Origin: Maratus speciosus
Lineage: Eukaryota; Arthropoda; Arachnida; Araneae; Salticidae
Length of the DNA stretch: 64,000 bases
Assembly: GCA_963932465.1 (NCBI GenBank)
Contig: OZ010794.1
Span: 445,285,502-445,349,501 of the forward strand
Reading direction: 5' to 3'
Within the stretch, counting starts at the first letter, position 1; every line of letters begins with the position of its first letter. Below, in pieces: positions 1 through 10,046 of the stretch. The notes beneath the pieces were generated by a model, which was given only the letters and a program-made list of their open reading frames with translations, was not told the DNA's origin and ran no database searches. Both the position numbers and the translations under genes were made by a program.

Positions 1-270
1 CATCAATTTGTATTAGGGACTCACTGAATATAATTTTTTATTAAATTCCGTGCATTAGTTCTTGAGATAGTGCGCCCACAAAATTTGTGTCACATACACA
101 CACAGACAGACAGACAGACAGACTCACAGAGTCACAGACAGACATTTTGTAAAAACATGTTTTTTGGAATCTCTGACCCCTAAAACGTGTAAATCCGTCG
201 AAAACCGGAATTCGAAAATTTTCATGAATCCAATACTTTCTTCTTGTAAAGATAGAAGAAAGTAAAAACA
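1..270 (+). mobile_element. 3' part of array-type repeat, family A
   Basis: This is the last core unit plus the 3' end of the family whose fuller copy lies at 40591-41370. Shared landmarks are the phrase ending in ttagttcttgagatag, a CA/GACA microsatellite at about 93-121, and a terminal hairpin in which actttcttctt pairs with gaagaaagt (about 230-270). The 5' part lies outside the window. No protein is encoded; the short minus-strand reading frame over the microsatellite is not a gene. Confidence 0.75.
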
Positions 271-341
271 GTTTGGAATTCTGAAATAAATACATGATTA
301 ACATTAGAGGCTGGATTTACCCTCTTCCCAAAGACCCTTTA

Positions 342-474
342 GACCAATGTCAGACGGGCGTCTTTTTTGCTGCTTTTTTGCTTAAGTATTAACCATTCAC
401 AATGCTGTTTGCATTGTGAATGGATAATACCTAAGCAAAAAAGCAGCAAAAAAGACGCCCGTCTGACATTGGTC
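342..474. mobile_element. 133-bp near-perfect foldback element
   Basis: The arms at 341-405 and 411-475 are 65 bp each, pair at all but two positions and enclose a 5-base loop. The flanks are TTTA on the left (338-341) and TTAA on the right (475-478), consistent with a TTAA target duplication carrying one mutation. The ends read GACCAATG...CATTGGTC. There is no coding capacity. It could be a piggyBac-type MITE or a recent local inverted duplication. Confidence 0.75.
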
Positions 475-478
475 TTAA

Positions 479-1232
479 TGTTCAACTAATGTTTAAAGTT
501 GAGGTTCGCAATTTTTTCTGCTTTTTTCATTAATTTTATTTGTAAGTCACCACTATTGGATGGAATTTGCCGCCCATGCATTTGTGTAATTGACACCATT
601 TTCTTTCTTAATAATACTTTTTTTTTAATAAATATATCTGATATGTATTACATTTGAGGATTGAGGGATCCAAGGGGTATGTGACAAAATTGAAAAAAAA
701 AAACTAAGCTAAGTCACAGTCTATCTGGAAATAAGGCTATTTGTTTGGAGGTTAAGACATATAAATGATTATCTAATTATGTGCTGCGTTCTAGAGGTAA
801 ACTATTTAAGCTCTTTAAACTACTTAACTACTTAACCTCTTTAATCTCTACTTAAATTTAAAAAAAAAATTTCACTTCACTTTTCTTTCACAGTTATTGA
901 AATAAGAGTTCAATGACCGCTAACGAACTAAGCAACAGTTTCATATTTTAATTCAGTAAATTGTTATTGATGTTCTACTTCGAACTCAATTAACTCCAAA
1001 TCTAAACTTTGTCACTTGTATCCCTTGGCTTCTGGGGTCCTCATTTATACTATTACCAGACATTAAACTCTATTTTTTTTTACATCAAAAGTTAATCTTT
1101 AGGCTTTAAAAGGTGTTGACACTAGGAGTAGCCGTCTGTATTACATTATTCCTAATTAAATTAGTTTTTTTTAACAATTTCGTGTTTCATTATTACATCT
1201 ATAATATTTCTAGACATTGTTCTAAAGAAGAA
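479..1232. other. AT-rich stretch without recognisable feature
   Basis: Only homopolymer runs and simple AT-rich sequence are visible. No reading frame here has codon or motif support, and no repeat partner was noticed elsewhere in the window. Confidence 0.5.
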
Positions 1233-1246
1233 TATCATTAAAAGTT

Positions 1247-1643
1247 AATAAACACACATACTACAATATACATTAAAACACACATTCACACATAAATAAC
1301 GCCTGCATTCAACAGTTAAAGGTATATATAAATATTTTACAGACATACATACAATAAATACAATAAACCCAATTATTATATTCCGTAGATCGATGTAATA
1401 GTAAAATCTATTCATCGTTGTCCGGTCATCTAAGGCTGTTTTAAATGGCTGGTGACTTCCCCAACATGGTTTATTAGTGAGAAATTGCAGACTCACGCAT
1501 CGGCCGGAGTAGCTCAGTGGTTAGAGCGACTGCCTGGAATGCAGTGGTCCCGGGTTAGATTCCTGGCTCTGGCTAATTTTTCACTCCAGTTGGGTTTATT
1601 GTATTTATTGTATGTATGTCTGTAAAATATTTATATATACCTT
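1247..1643 (+). mobile_element. tRNA-bearing foldback insertion with 14-bp target duplication
   Basis: The insertion lies between two copies of TATCATTAAAAGTT (1233-1246 and 1644-1657), which looks like a target-site duplication. Inside it, 1318-1372 and 1590-1644 are exact 55-bp inverted repeats, so the insert can fold into a long hairpin. The loop holds a tRNA-like sequence just before the right arm. The target was the reversed array element that continues to the right. SINE-like mobilisation is inferred from the tRNA head and the length of the duplication. Confidence 0.7.
1503..1574 (+). tRNA. tRNA-like sequence, anticodon loop CTGGAAT (pseudogene or SINE head)
   Basis: A full cloverleaf can be drawn: acceptor GCCGGAG with CTCTGGC, D arm GCTCAGTGGTTAGAGC, anticodon stem ACTGC with GCAGT, variable loop GGTC, T stem CCGGG with CCTGG. 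The anticodon would read GGA (Ser), but a true tRNA-Ser has a long variable arm and this one does not. The B box is GGTTAGATTCC, one base off consensus. With the flanking inverted repeat and target duplication, a tRNA-derived mobile element is more likely than a working tRNA gene. Confidence 0.55.
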
Positions 1644-1660
1644 TATCATTAAAAGTTGTT

Positions 1661-2485
1661 TTTAACACTTTCCAACAAAGTTGAAAAGCGTTTATGCATT
1701 CGGTTTGTCTGTTCGTCTGTCCACGCTCTAACTGCCGTAAATATATTCGGATTTTCACGAAATTGATAAAGGTTATTTAGGGTCACCAAAGCAGGTTTGG
1801 TATTGTATATGAAGTATGTAGGATTAATCGTTCATTTACAGGGGCACTCAAAAGTATTCCATTACATTATGGTATAGGGGAAAAAATCGTTTACAGAGTA
1901 TTTTAATAACATTACGGCTCTTTCAAATGTATTGAAACTGATATAAATCACTGAATTTTACTACGATAATGTTAGAACAGGGCATTCATAGCATTTTTTA
2001 TTCATTTACAGGGACACACAAAAGAAATCGGTTACAGTACAATACTGTCTTTCAATAATAATTGTCGGAGTGTACGGTTTAAAATTCGGTATACGCTTTT
2101 AAATTTAATTAATTTTTTGCATCTTACTCGTTATATATAAATTCTATACCTCAAATACAGGGCTGCACAAAAGTATTAACGTACCGTTCTCCTTATTAAA
2201 GGAAATTGCTGAAGGTAAATTTTCAACTGAAGTATATGTATCGCTTGTGAACTAAATTTTATCATGCATGTATTTAATAGATTCAAATCTATATATATAG
2301 GGTTGCTGAAAAAAATGGATAATTTTACGATTGTGGATGGGAACAGCTGAAACTGGGTTTTGAAATTTGTTATGCGTTTTTATATGGTTGAATTAGACGT
2401 AACATTTTAATTTTTTAAACGATGCAGTTTTGTTACATTATTCTGAATGTGTTGGAAAGTGTTTCATAATCTATGCTTGAGGCTT
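1661..2485 (-). mobile_element. Array-type repeat, family B (reversed copy)
   Basis: On the minus strand this copy ends with the hairpin AACACTTTTC...GTTGGAAAGTGTT (plus-strand 1661-1690), preceded by a GACGGACAGACAAACCGA-like microsatellite. Its body repeats a unit of roughly 145 bp marked by a 'cttttgtgtgxccctgtaaatga' phrase. The 5' end (plus 2450-2485) carries the short sequence complementary to the terminal hairpin. Direct copies lie at 28030-29298 and 42227-43957. It is non-coding. Confidence 0.75.
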
Positions 2486-2692
2486 GATTAGTTCTTTCTT
2501 GTTCAGGATTAAAGCCGATGGTGCATAGAGTGCGTCACACGTATCTTTATGTTACAAAAAACTATCCGTGTTTTTAAAGGTTTGGTGTTTAGAAGTAATG
2601 TTATGAAGCAGAATAAGAGAGGATACATATCATAGCTCCCAATCTTCTAGGGTTTTTTTCCTAGTCAAATGATTTTCGGAATTTTTTTTAAA

Positions 2693-2988
2693 GAAAATGA
2701 GTCTTGTTTCTATATAGCAATTGTTTAGTTTAATTTTTGAAGTAAAATATCTGATTCAAAACATGCTTATTTGACTTTAATTATGTTTCACAATTACCAT
2801 GGTAGACGGCGTAAGTAAATGAATATCCCAACTTTACAGGGAAAATGGGTCTTGTTTCTGTATAGCAATTGTCTAGTTTAATTTTTGAAGTACAATATCT
2901 GATTCAAAACATGCTTATTTGACTTTAATTATATTTTACAATTACCATGGTAGACGGAGTACGTAAATGAATATCCCAACTTTACAGG
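2693..2988. repeat. 148-bp direct tandem duplication
   Basis: 2693-2840 and 2841-2988 are head-to-tail copies of the same length, differing at roughly eight positions. There are no open frames. The array abuts the transposase scrap that begins at about 2990, so it may be part of the same decayed element. Confidence 0.85.
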
Positions 2989-2989
2989 A

Positions 2990-3273
2990 CTATGTGATCA
3001 TTCTGCAGAAGGATGGTGCACCACCTCATTGGAACTTAGTTCTATGTGGGTTTTTAAATGAAAAATTGCAGCACCGGTGGATTGGTTGCCGAGCACCCCA
3101 GGAAGCTTGATCTTCATCAACGGCCTTCTCGCAGCCCTGACATCACTCCATGTGATTTTTTTTTGTGTGTGTGGATCCTCATCAAAAATCAGATGTTTGT
3201 TATACCGCTACCTACTAAATCTGACGAACTTAGGACACGCATATCTGCAGATATTCAAATAGTCACAGCGGTA
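2990..3273 (+). pseudogene. Fragment of a DDE (Tc1/mariner-superfamily) transposase
   Basis: One frame reads VIILQKDGAPPHWNLV, resembling the second catalytic aspartate block of these enzymes, then a RWIG block. After a frameshift near 3090-3120 a second frame gives RSPDITPCDFFL and LPTKSDELRTRIS, the usual block around the third acidic residue and the segment after it. Only about 95 residues survive and the first aspartate is absent. It is a dead scrap. Family assignment is from motif order; the exact clade is not clear. Confidence 0.75.
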
Positions 3274-3290
3274 AGTACACCGCTATAAGT

Positions 3291-4220
3291 CACACCGAAA
3301 AGTATCAAATAGTCACACCGAAAAGTATGGGTTGAGTTATCGAACCGGCTTTATAGCGTTCGTGTTTCTAGAGGGAGTCACATTGAACACTTCTAATTGT
3401 GTTTAATTTAGACTTTTCAACTGTTAATTTTGATTTTCGATGAACAAAAAGGTTGTATATATATATTTTTTTTAATAGCCTGTGAAGTTAGAATATTCAT
3501 TTTTGTAAACACTGTAATCTATTTATTTTTAGCTACGATTAATGCACTTGATATTTTCGAAACGTTGACATAAGTAAAGATCTTTCCTAAGCTCAACAAT
3601 TCAAATAATCGTGTTACAATAAATTTTAAATTATTGATAAGAACAACAATAAGGTCTATAAAAAAGTGCAAACTGTGTTTTCAGATTTTAAGCACATATA
3701 TCATGTTCAGTTGATGTTAATTGCAGAACGTCTGGTGCTGGATTTAAGAGACTTTCGTATTTTTTTATTAAGCTGTATAAGCATCGAATACCATTTCATA
3801 CGGATATGTAGTTGCGATAGGCAACAGTACTAATTCGTTGTCTGGCTGTTTCGCTCTTGCACCACAATAAATTAGGAGCTAATGGTAGCAGAATGACTAA
3901 CATCATCGCTGTTAGAGCAGGCCCAAAAGTCAATTTATACAAATTTAGTCCTCTTGTATGACACGTCTGTTCTTTATAGGTACTGTCAAAGACTATTCTA
4001 GTTATCCGATCCTATTGATAGCACTAATCTACAGTCATTTTCGTGATCTAAGACGTTCTTTACCAAATTACAAAAAGATGACTCTATATAAACTTCGCGT
4101 AAAACTTACCTCTGGTTAGTTTCATTGCTCTAAAGCTTATGAAAAAAAAATAAACTTATTCTACAACTTCCCATCGTTATTTTATTGTGCGAATAGGAAT
4201 ATTCACAAAGATATTACTCA
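3291..4220. other. No recognisable feature
   Basis: AT-rich sequence with scattered stops in all frames. A short near-repeat of 'agtcacaccgaaaagtat' occurs around 3280-3330. Nothing else is supportable. Confidence 0.45.
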
Positions 4221-4224
4221 TATT

Positions 4225-4251
4225 GAATTATTATTATTATTATTATTATTC
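4225..4251. repeat. (ATT)n microsatellite
   Basis: About eight consecutive ATT triplets. Similar ATT tracts occur near 9116-9143 and 62690-62736, the latter directly beside a TA-flanked element. Confidence 0.9.
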
Positions 4252-4532
4252 GCGTAGCAATAATACTTAAAATATTTAAATTATTAAATGTTGGAACAGT
4301 CCATTGCAAAATATTGTTTTTCAAAATCTTTTATTACAAAATGTACTTTTATCATCTATTTCCTTATACATACTCTCACCATCTTAAAAATAATAAAAAA
4401 AAACTGCATCAATATCTAATATTAGAACATCCTATAACATAGCACCACACATCGCATGGTGATACTAATTTACTGTATTGTACATGCTTTGTAAATACGA
4501 ATATTCGCAAGCAGATTATTGGACGATATTTC

Positions 4533-4534
<2 letters not shown>

Positions 4535-4571
<37 letters not shown>
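4535..4571. repeat. Poly(A) tract of about 37 bases
   Basis: An uninterrupted A run. It could be the tail of a retrocopy, but no upstream body was identified, so it is recorded only as a homopolymer. Confidence 0.85.
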
Positions 4572-4574
<3 letters not shown>

Positions 4575-5281
4575 GCGTTTACAGTAAAATTTTAGCTCTT
4601 AAATATCAAAGCATTCCAATGTGAAATATTATATTTCCAAAAAATATTTTGAAGTAAAGGTTATTTTTATTCAGTATTTCCACATAGCTTCTCTTATTAC
4701 CGTCTTTTCTGTTACGTAAAAAAAACTAAATAGCTTTTAATATAGCAAAGAAGTACTCGGACTAAAAACAAAAAAATATAATATAGTGACCAAATCAAAT
4801 GTTATCTTAGACGAAGTCTAATATGAAGGTTGACGTAATCTATCAAATGTAGTTTTAAGAAAGATATATCTTTTGAATCCAAAATACAGTTACGCAATTT
4901 TTTTTATTTTATCAAATGGGGAATGGAAAGAGAGGCTGTTTGTCATGTGTGAAACAAAAATAGTCATAAATTTGAACAAAACTATATTTTGTTCCACACA
5001 TATGACATGTACAATTTATTCAGAAGGCATAAAAATTAATGGAGCATATTTAAAAATGGTTGAGAATGAAGATTAATATTTTATAAAATGGAAAAGAATT
5101 GTTGCTTCTGTAAATATCAACACAACAACGAAAAATAAACAGTGGTGAAATATTGTAACCCTTTATATGAGGAAAGTACCATTGTTTTTTCCCCTTAGAC
5201 TTGATAATGAAAAAGGTAATTTTGTACCTTTATTAATTCAACAAAATGAATGCCTTGAAACAGGTATGGAAAAAACGTTGA
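4572..5281. other. AT-rich stretch without recognisable gene
   Basis: A 67-residue open frame at 4873-5076 has no motif, no homology I recognise, and the composition of the surrounding DNA. Nothing else was identified. Confidence 0.4.
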
Positions 5282-5549
5282 TACACAGCTGCAAAAAAGT
5301 TTAGGACCATGAAAAGAAACAGTAAAGCTCTTACTTTAATGAAAAACAAATGTCATTATAAACTTATACACATAAAGTTATGAAAGTTTTGTTATTTGTT
5401 TTAAATTAAAATGATATGTTTATTTTTTAATAAAAACAAAAATTAGTTTCTACATAACATAACTTGATGGAAGAAAGTTTAGGACCAGTATATTTCATAT
5501 TTAAAGTAACACATGAAAAAGGTTTGTACATTAATTTTCAGTAGTTTTT

Positions 5550-5868
5550 TTGCTTCCCCGTATCACGGATGACTTCCAAAAAACGCTTTTACAAGAATTT
5601 GCTCATTTATTTCAATGTGGAAATGGCCAATTCATTCCATGTTTCCAAAATGACTTAGGCCAAGAAGTTTAGCTGGAAAGTTCAAGGTTTTGATGTTGTT
5701 TTCAGATAGCCAATCTGAAGTAGACAGAGACTTATAAATAGAAGCGTTATATTGAAGTAAAATCCAATTCTGATCCACAAGTTCATCTTTAAATGGAATA
5801 AAATTATTACCAAGAATATCTTGATACTCAAAGGAGTTCATCCTTGTATTGATGAAACCAAACTTACT
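5550..5868 (-). pseudogene. Tc1-like transposase relic, C-terminal half
   Basis: The minus-strand frame runs from the mariner junction: FINTRMNSFEYQDILG, then WILLQYNASIYKSL and LNFPAKLLGLSHFGNME before a stop at 5632. The order matches the Tc1 core: a Y..iL segment, the FQQDNA-H block with the second aspartate altered to Y (QYNASI), and the WPA.SPDLNPIE block degenerated to FPAKLLGLSHFGN. Catalytic residues are lost. Translation past the stop stays protein-like to about 5550. The N-terminal part continues at 7190. Confidence 0.75.
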
Positions 5869-5869
5869 A

Positions 5870-7188
5870 GGGGTGATCAAATGAAAAGGTACGAAACGAC
5901 GTAAAAAACGTAACAGTTAAATATTTGGATATTCCGCCATGGGAGAACGTAGCGAGACATCTCGGGATGCGATTGGAGTCTCTGGCTGGGATCGGAGCAT
6001 GCGCGGGCGCCCGCATGCGCAGTAGAGAGCAGAGGCTCTTAACAAAAGCGGCGTCCAGAGGATGCGGCAGTCCGTATGAGGACAGGATGGCGTTCGCGTT
6101 GCAAAATTCGACGCTTGAGGAGCAGCGAGGTGTTATCCGATTTCTGACAGCGGAAGGTGAGAAACCGGCAGCTATTCATCGCCGGATGGTGACAGTTTTC
6201 GGAGAGAAATGTGTCTCTGACAAGACTGTCAGAAAATGGAGCGCCCGTTTTCGTGCAGGCCGTGAGAGTCTGGGTGATGACCCGAGACCAGGCCAGGCAA
6301 ACACTGTCATCACGAGCGATCTCATCGACAAGGTGGACGACCTAGTGAGAAGTGATTGGCGTGTCACATTGCTAATGTTGGCGGTGAAGGTGGATGTCAG
6401 CTATGGAACCGTGTGGACAATTGTTTACGACAGGTTGCGATATCGGAAGGTGTGTGCCGCTTGGGTTCCGAAGCATCTCACCGACCAGCAAAAGGAACTG
6501 CGTGTGGGGCAACATCTGTTTCGGTATCAGGAAGACCCCGCTTTCATGAAGCGGATCGTCACGGGTGATGAGACCTGGTGTCATCACTACGAGACAGAGA
6601 CAAAGCGGGACAGCATGCAGTGGAAGCATGCGTCGTCACCTCCCCCTAAAAAGTTTAAAGTCAGCAGGCAAGGTGTTGCTCACCGTCTTTTTAGACGTTC
6701 CAAGATCCGCTACTTGTGGGATTCCTCGAGCACAGGAAAACCATTAACTCCGATGTGTACTGTGAGACACTCCGACGCCTACGCAGGTCCATCAAGAACA
6801 AAAGACCGGGACTGCTCACGGAGGGTGTGGTTCTGCTCCATGATAACGCGCGTCCACAGGTCTCCAGAGTCACACGCATGGAACTGGCCAAGTTAAAGTG
6901 GGAGACGTTGGATCATCCGCCCTACAGTCCGGACATGTCGCCCTGCGATTTCAATGTGTTTGGTCCACTGAAGAAACACCTTAAAGGGAAGCGCTTCAAC
7001 TCGGACGACGTACTCAAGGACGCTGTGAAGGACTGGGTCTCGTCACGGCCACAGGAACTCTGGGAACAAGGAATCCTGCGGCTTGTTCATCAGTGGGATC
7101 GTTGTGCTCAGGCCTATGGTGAATATTTTGAATAAAGCCTACATTTGTACCCACCGTGTCATTTCGTACCTTTTCATTTGATCACCCC
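5870..7188 (+). mobile_element. mariner-type transposon, complete ends
   Basis: Inverted terminal repeats begin GGGGTGATCAAATGAAAAGG at the left and end with the complementary sequence at the right (to 7188). They match for about 27 bases. The left flank is TA (5868-5869). The right flank is TT, so one base of the TA duplication has probably mutated. The element is about 1.3 kb, the usual mariner size, and is inserted inside the minus-strand Tc1 transposase. Its GC content is clearly higher than the surrounding DNA. Confidence 0.92.
6087..7135 (+). pseudogene. mariner transposase (D,D34D), frameshifted
   Basis: The likely start is the Met at 6087 (MAFALQNSTLEEQ); the in-frame Met at 5925 only adds non-conserved residues. 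An N-terminal helix-turn-helix region (RFLTAEGEKPAAIHRRM, VSDKTVRKW) is followed by WVPKHLTDQQK and the first catalytic block TGDETWCHHYE. The frame is lost near 6670 and shifts again near 6710. It then continues as EHRKTINSDVYCE, LLHDNARPQ (second D) and PPYSPDMSPCDF (third D), with 34 residues between the last two aspartates. It ends QAYGEYFE at 7135. The span of about 349 codons matches family length, so the only obvious damage is two indels. It would act in the nucleus as a cut-and-paste transposase if intact. Confidence 0.93.
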
Positions 7189-7189
7189 T

Positions 7190-7450
7190 TGTATTTTTCC
7201 TTTTGCATGAATGCCTGCCCAAATCATCACTGAGTCATCACCTTGTCTAGAGAGCAGCTATAGCCTCACTTCGTAAATCATGCTAGTAATATTGTAAAAT
7301 ATCTGGTCCATCAGTGTTGAACTTTGTTTCGTTCATAAAGTTTTGCCTTAAATTGAATTTTAAGACATTGGACAATGCGAATATTAGTCTTGCATCAGTG
7401 GGATGTTTTTGTAATCTTGGCTTGGCTTTGAATTAAGCATATTTCAAGCA
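7190..7450 (-). pseudogene. Tc1-like transposase relic, central part
   Basis: Minus-strand translation gives a block ending NETKFNTDGPDILQYY*HD, matching the DE.KFN.DGPDG..YYWHD region around the first catalytic aspartate, here changed to N. After a frameshift it reads RQGDDSVMIWAGIHAKGKI, the G.SVM.W..F...G block that follows. It lines up directly with the C-terminal fragment on the far side of the mariner. One nonsense codon and at least one frameshift are visible. Confidence 0.75.
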
Positions 7451-7570
7451 TTCGGAAATTATTAATACATTTATATAACAGTCATAATGAAGAAAACGAA
7501 ATTCTTTCAACTGGATAAATCATATTCAATGGCTGTAGTAGAACAGTTATTTTTCCAGCAGAGCGAAAAA

Positions 7571-7642
7571 TGTCCAGACCCGGAATCGAACCTGGATACT
7601 TGGCTTGCCGTGCCAATGCTTTACCTGTTAAGCTATCCGGAC
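7571..7642 (-). tRNA. tRNA-like unit 1 (anticodon loop ACGGCAA)
   Basis: The minus strand folds as a cloverleaf: acceptor GTCCGGA with TCTGGAC, D arm GCTTAACAGGTAAAGC, anticodon stem TTGGC with GCCAA, T arm CCAGG-TTCGATT-CCGGG with one mismatch. The loop would give GGC, but position 33 is C rather than the near-universal T. The B box GGTTCGATTCC is perfect and the A box is weak. It is a repeat component rather than a functional tRNA gene. Confidence 0.6.
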
Positions 7643-7882
7643 GACGCCTGGCTGTAATAATTCACTCTTATTTGTTGGACATGGCTGCAAACTGCAGCGC
7701 TAGTTTCATTCATCCGAGCTATAACTATAGCTTTTACATGAAAGTATGTTACAAAATGGAAATTCCTGTATATCACGTATTAGGTCATAATGAAGAGAAT
7801 GAAATTCTTTCAACTGGATAAATCATATTCAATGGCTGGAGTAGCACAATTGATATTTTTCCAACAGAGCGAAAAATATTGC

Positions 7883-7954
7883 GTCCGGATAGCTTAACAG
7901 GTAAAGCATTGGCACTGCAAACCAAGTATCCAGGTTCGATTTCTGGTCTGGACA
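7883..7954 (+). tRNA. tRNA-like unit 2 (centre of palindrome)
   Basis: It has the same 72-nt layout as its neighbours, with anticodon loop ACTGCAA and one mismatched anticodon-stem pair. The T arm CCAGG-TTCGATT-TCTGG pairs fully if G-T is allowed. The B box is intact. It lies between the two inverted arms, so it is the only unit without an inverted partner. Confidence 0.6.
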
Positions 7955-8191
7955 TTTTTCGCTCTGTTGGAAAGATCTCAACTGTGCTACTCCAGCCATT
8001 GAATATGATTTATCCAGTTGAAAGAATTTCGTTCTTTTCACTATGACCTAATACGTGGTATACAGGAGTTTCCATGTTGTGACATACTTCCATCATGTAA
8101 ATGCTATAGTTATAGCTCGGATGAATGAGACTAGCGCTGCAGTTTGCAGCCATGTCCAACAAATAAGAGTGAATTATATCAGCCAGGCATC

Positions 8192-8263
8192 GTTCGGGTA
8201 GCTTAACAGGTAAAGCATTGGTACGGCAAGCCAAGTATCCAGATTCGATTCCGGGTCTGGGCA
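8192..8263 (+). tRNA. tRNA-like unit 3
   Basis: It starts GTTCGGG and ends TCTGGGCA, so the acceptor stem is worse than in units 1 and 2. The D, anticodon and T arms keep the same layout. The B box reads GATTCGATTCC, one base from consensus. It is inverted relative to unit 1 and direct relative to unit 2. Confidence 0.55.
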
Positions 8264-8408
8264 TTTTTCGCTCTGTTGGAAAAATCTCAACTGTGCTACT
8301 CCAGCCATTGAATATCATTTATAACAGTTCTGGACGTTACTGAGAGGTCTAGAGCAGATTTTATAGGAGATGAATAGGCGCAATCTTCAACAGCCGTTCT
8401 AATAACGC

Positions 8409-8438
8409 CCCGTTTACACCGGCGGCCGTGTAAACGGG
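8409..8438. repeat. GC-rich 11-bp-stem hairpin
   Basis: CCCGTTTACAC (8409-8419) pairs exactly with GTGTAAACGGG (8428-8438) around an 8-base GC-rich loop. It stands out against AT-rich flanks. It may be the remains of a MITE terminus; no partner or flanking duplication was found. Confidence 0.6.
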
Positions 8439-8440
8439 CC

Positions 8441-10046
8441 GTCCTCTTGATGGCCGTCCTCTTCTTTCCGTTCTTGCACAGTTCATCGGATCATAAAGAA
8501 AATTATGCACAACAGTTTTAAATTTATTTAATTTTAGGGCAGTTTGCCTTTTCACTCAATCCGCAATCCGAAAAGGCACTGATTTTACACTTTTCTACTT
8601 CCTTCAATGATTTCTCTTCCTCCCATGATCAAAGCAGCAGTTACATATCCCAAAACTTAAAATCTAGCAACTATTAACCTATAAGCATCATCACAGACGA
8701 ATCCCGCATAAAATATTGCAGTCATGACATCACGTTATAATGCTAAATTCAAAATAAGCTACTGGCTCTAAACTTATTTACCTTTGATAGTATTACAAGA
8801 TCTTAACATTTTTAGATAAAAATACTTTTTTTACATTTACAGTTGAATTAACTTCGCTTATTATATCAAATATATGTGTCCAAATTCAAGATATATAACT
8901 CTTTTCGGAATTTTATTCTAAACAACATAATTAGCCAGTGGTTTTAAACATTTTTCCAGCACTGTACAGTGCACATGCAAACAATATTTATTAAGGCAAT
9001 ATACATTTGATTTATAATCATAATTTGTATGAAAGCAATTAATTTTGAATGACGATTTAGAATTAGATCAGAAATTTCTTAAAAAAACTTTTTAAACTAT
9101 GCCAACCATTGTAAAATAATAATAATAATAATAAACTATTATTATTGTTACTGGCTCACTCTGTCTCATTCTTCACATTTTAGGAGATAATTGCTATTTT
9201 GCAAAAGAATTTATAAAATGTATATATATATTTTTTAAATTATGCATAACCTTTATAACGAATTTATAAACTAAATTTTGAATTCAACAAAATATTTTTC
9301 AATATATACGAAAACTATTTAATGTCTGTATGCTTAGCGAAATAGAAATATACAGAATATTTTTGATTGTGCAAAATATATAATTTTAAAATTTTAAAAT
9401 CTTACATTATAAAAGATTTTTTAAAATTTCTCGAAATATTTATATCGTGATATGTATCGATTTAATGCACACTGTACTTCAAAAATACGCTGTAGCATTA
9501 AGTTTCTCTTTCTCAAAAAGAAATAACTATAAAAATATAGATACTTTTTTTACAGTTGAAGAATTATTGATTTTAAATTTTGATATATTAAAGCTTTCGA
9601 AAAGTAGATATCTGGAAAATGGGTGAATGTAAAGTCATATTCGTTTATATTGATATAACAATTTTCCAAAATCGTTCAAAAATGCAAGCTTATTTTGTTG
9701 AAGAAACGTCGCAAATTGTGATTTACCAAATAAATAAATAAATGAAATAAAATAAACGTATAAAAAATAAAAATCGGATGTCAAAGCTTTACCATTTGAT
9801 ATATATTTAACTTTAACCCTTAAATGCATAGTGTGACTCAGGAGTTACATAATCATTTTTTGCTATTTGGCGATTTCCATGATTTATTGGTGAACTATTA
9901 TGCGTTGCTCACGTGTGATAACATGTATTGAAGATCGTGACGTCTCTTTTTGTTCAGATTTGTTATCACGGGGAGGCTGTAACATCTTTTGTTGATACTG
10001 CTTGCAATGTTCTAGACTTTCATTTTTTCTCTATCTTTATAAGGTA
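8441..10046. other. Mostly featureless AT-rich DNA
   Basis: It contains an ATT microsatellite (about 9116-9143). At about 9815 there is a possible lone TTAA-type terminus (TTAA followed by CCCTTAAATGCATAGTG) with no matching right end. No coding signal was identified. Confidence 0.4.

Larger units (their letters stand above)
7483..8316. mobile_element. Palindromic element carrying three tRNA-like units
   Basis: The arms at about 7483-7877 and 7953-8325 are inverted copies of one unit: a 72-nt tRNA-like sequence followed by about 270 bp of unique tail. One tRNA-like unit sits at the centre, one in each arm. The flanks CATTTATATAACAGT (7468-7482) and CATTTATAACAGT (8317-8329) look like a target duplication with a 2-base slip. 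Removing the element brings Tc1 transposase-like sequence together. SINE origin is inferred. Confidence 0.7.
5284..8360 (-). mobile_element. Tc1-like transposon relic, split by two later insertions
   Basis: The left end begins CAGCTGCAAAAAAGTTTAGG after a TA (5282-5283), and a second AAAGTTTAGGACCA lies at 5470-5490. That is the IR/DR arrangement of many Tc1 elements. The minus-strand transposase pieces at 8317-8360, 7190-7450 and 5550-5868 are collinear around a mariner (5870-7188) and a tRNA-bearing element (7483-8316). The matching right terminal repeat was not found, so that end has decayed or been deleted. Confidence 0.7.

Noticed and set aside
1503..1574. Functional tRNA-Ser(GGA)
   Set aside because: It lacks the long variable arm, the B box is off consensus, and it lies within a foldback insertion.
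7571..8263. Functional host tRNA genes
   Set aside because: Position 33 is not T, the A box is weak, stems carry mismatches, and the units are embedded in a repeated palindromic element with a target duplication.
7570..8318. Open frames of 83 and 102 residues sharing MSRPGIEPGYLACR-type starts
   Set aside because: They are read through the reverse strand of tRNA-like units and repeat tails; their similarity reflects the duplicated DNA, not a gene family.
9815..9870. piggyBac-like element starting TTAA-CCCTTAAATGC
   Set aside because: No matching right end with TTAA was found downstream, so a bounded element cannot be supported.
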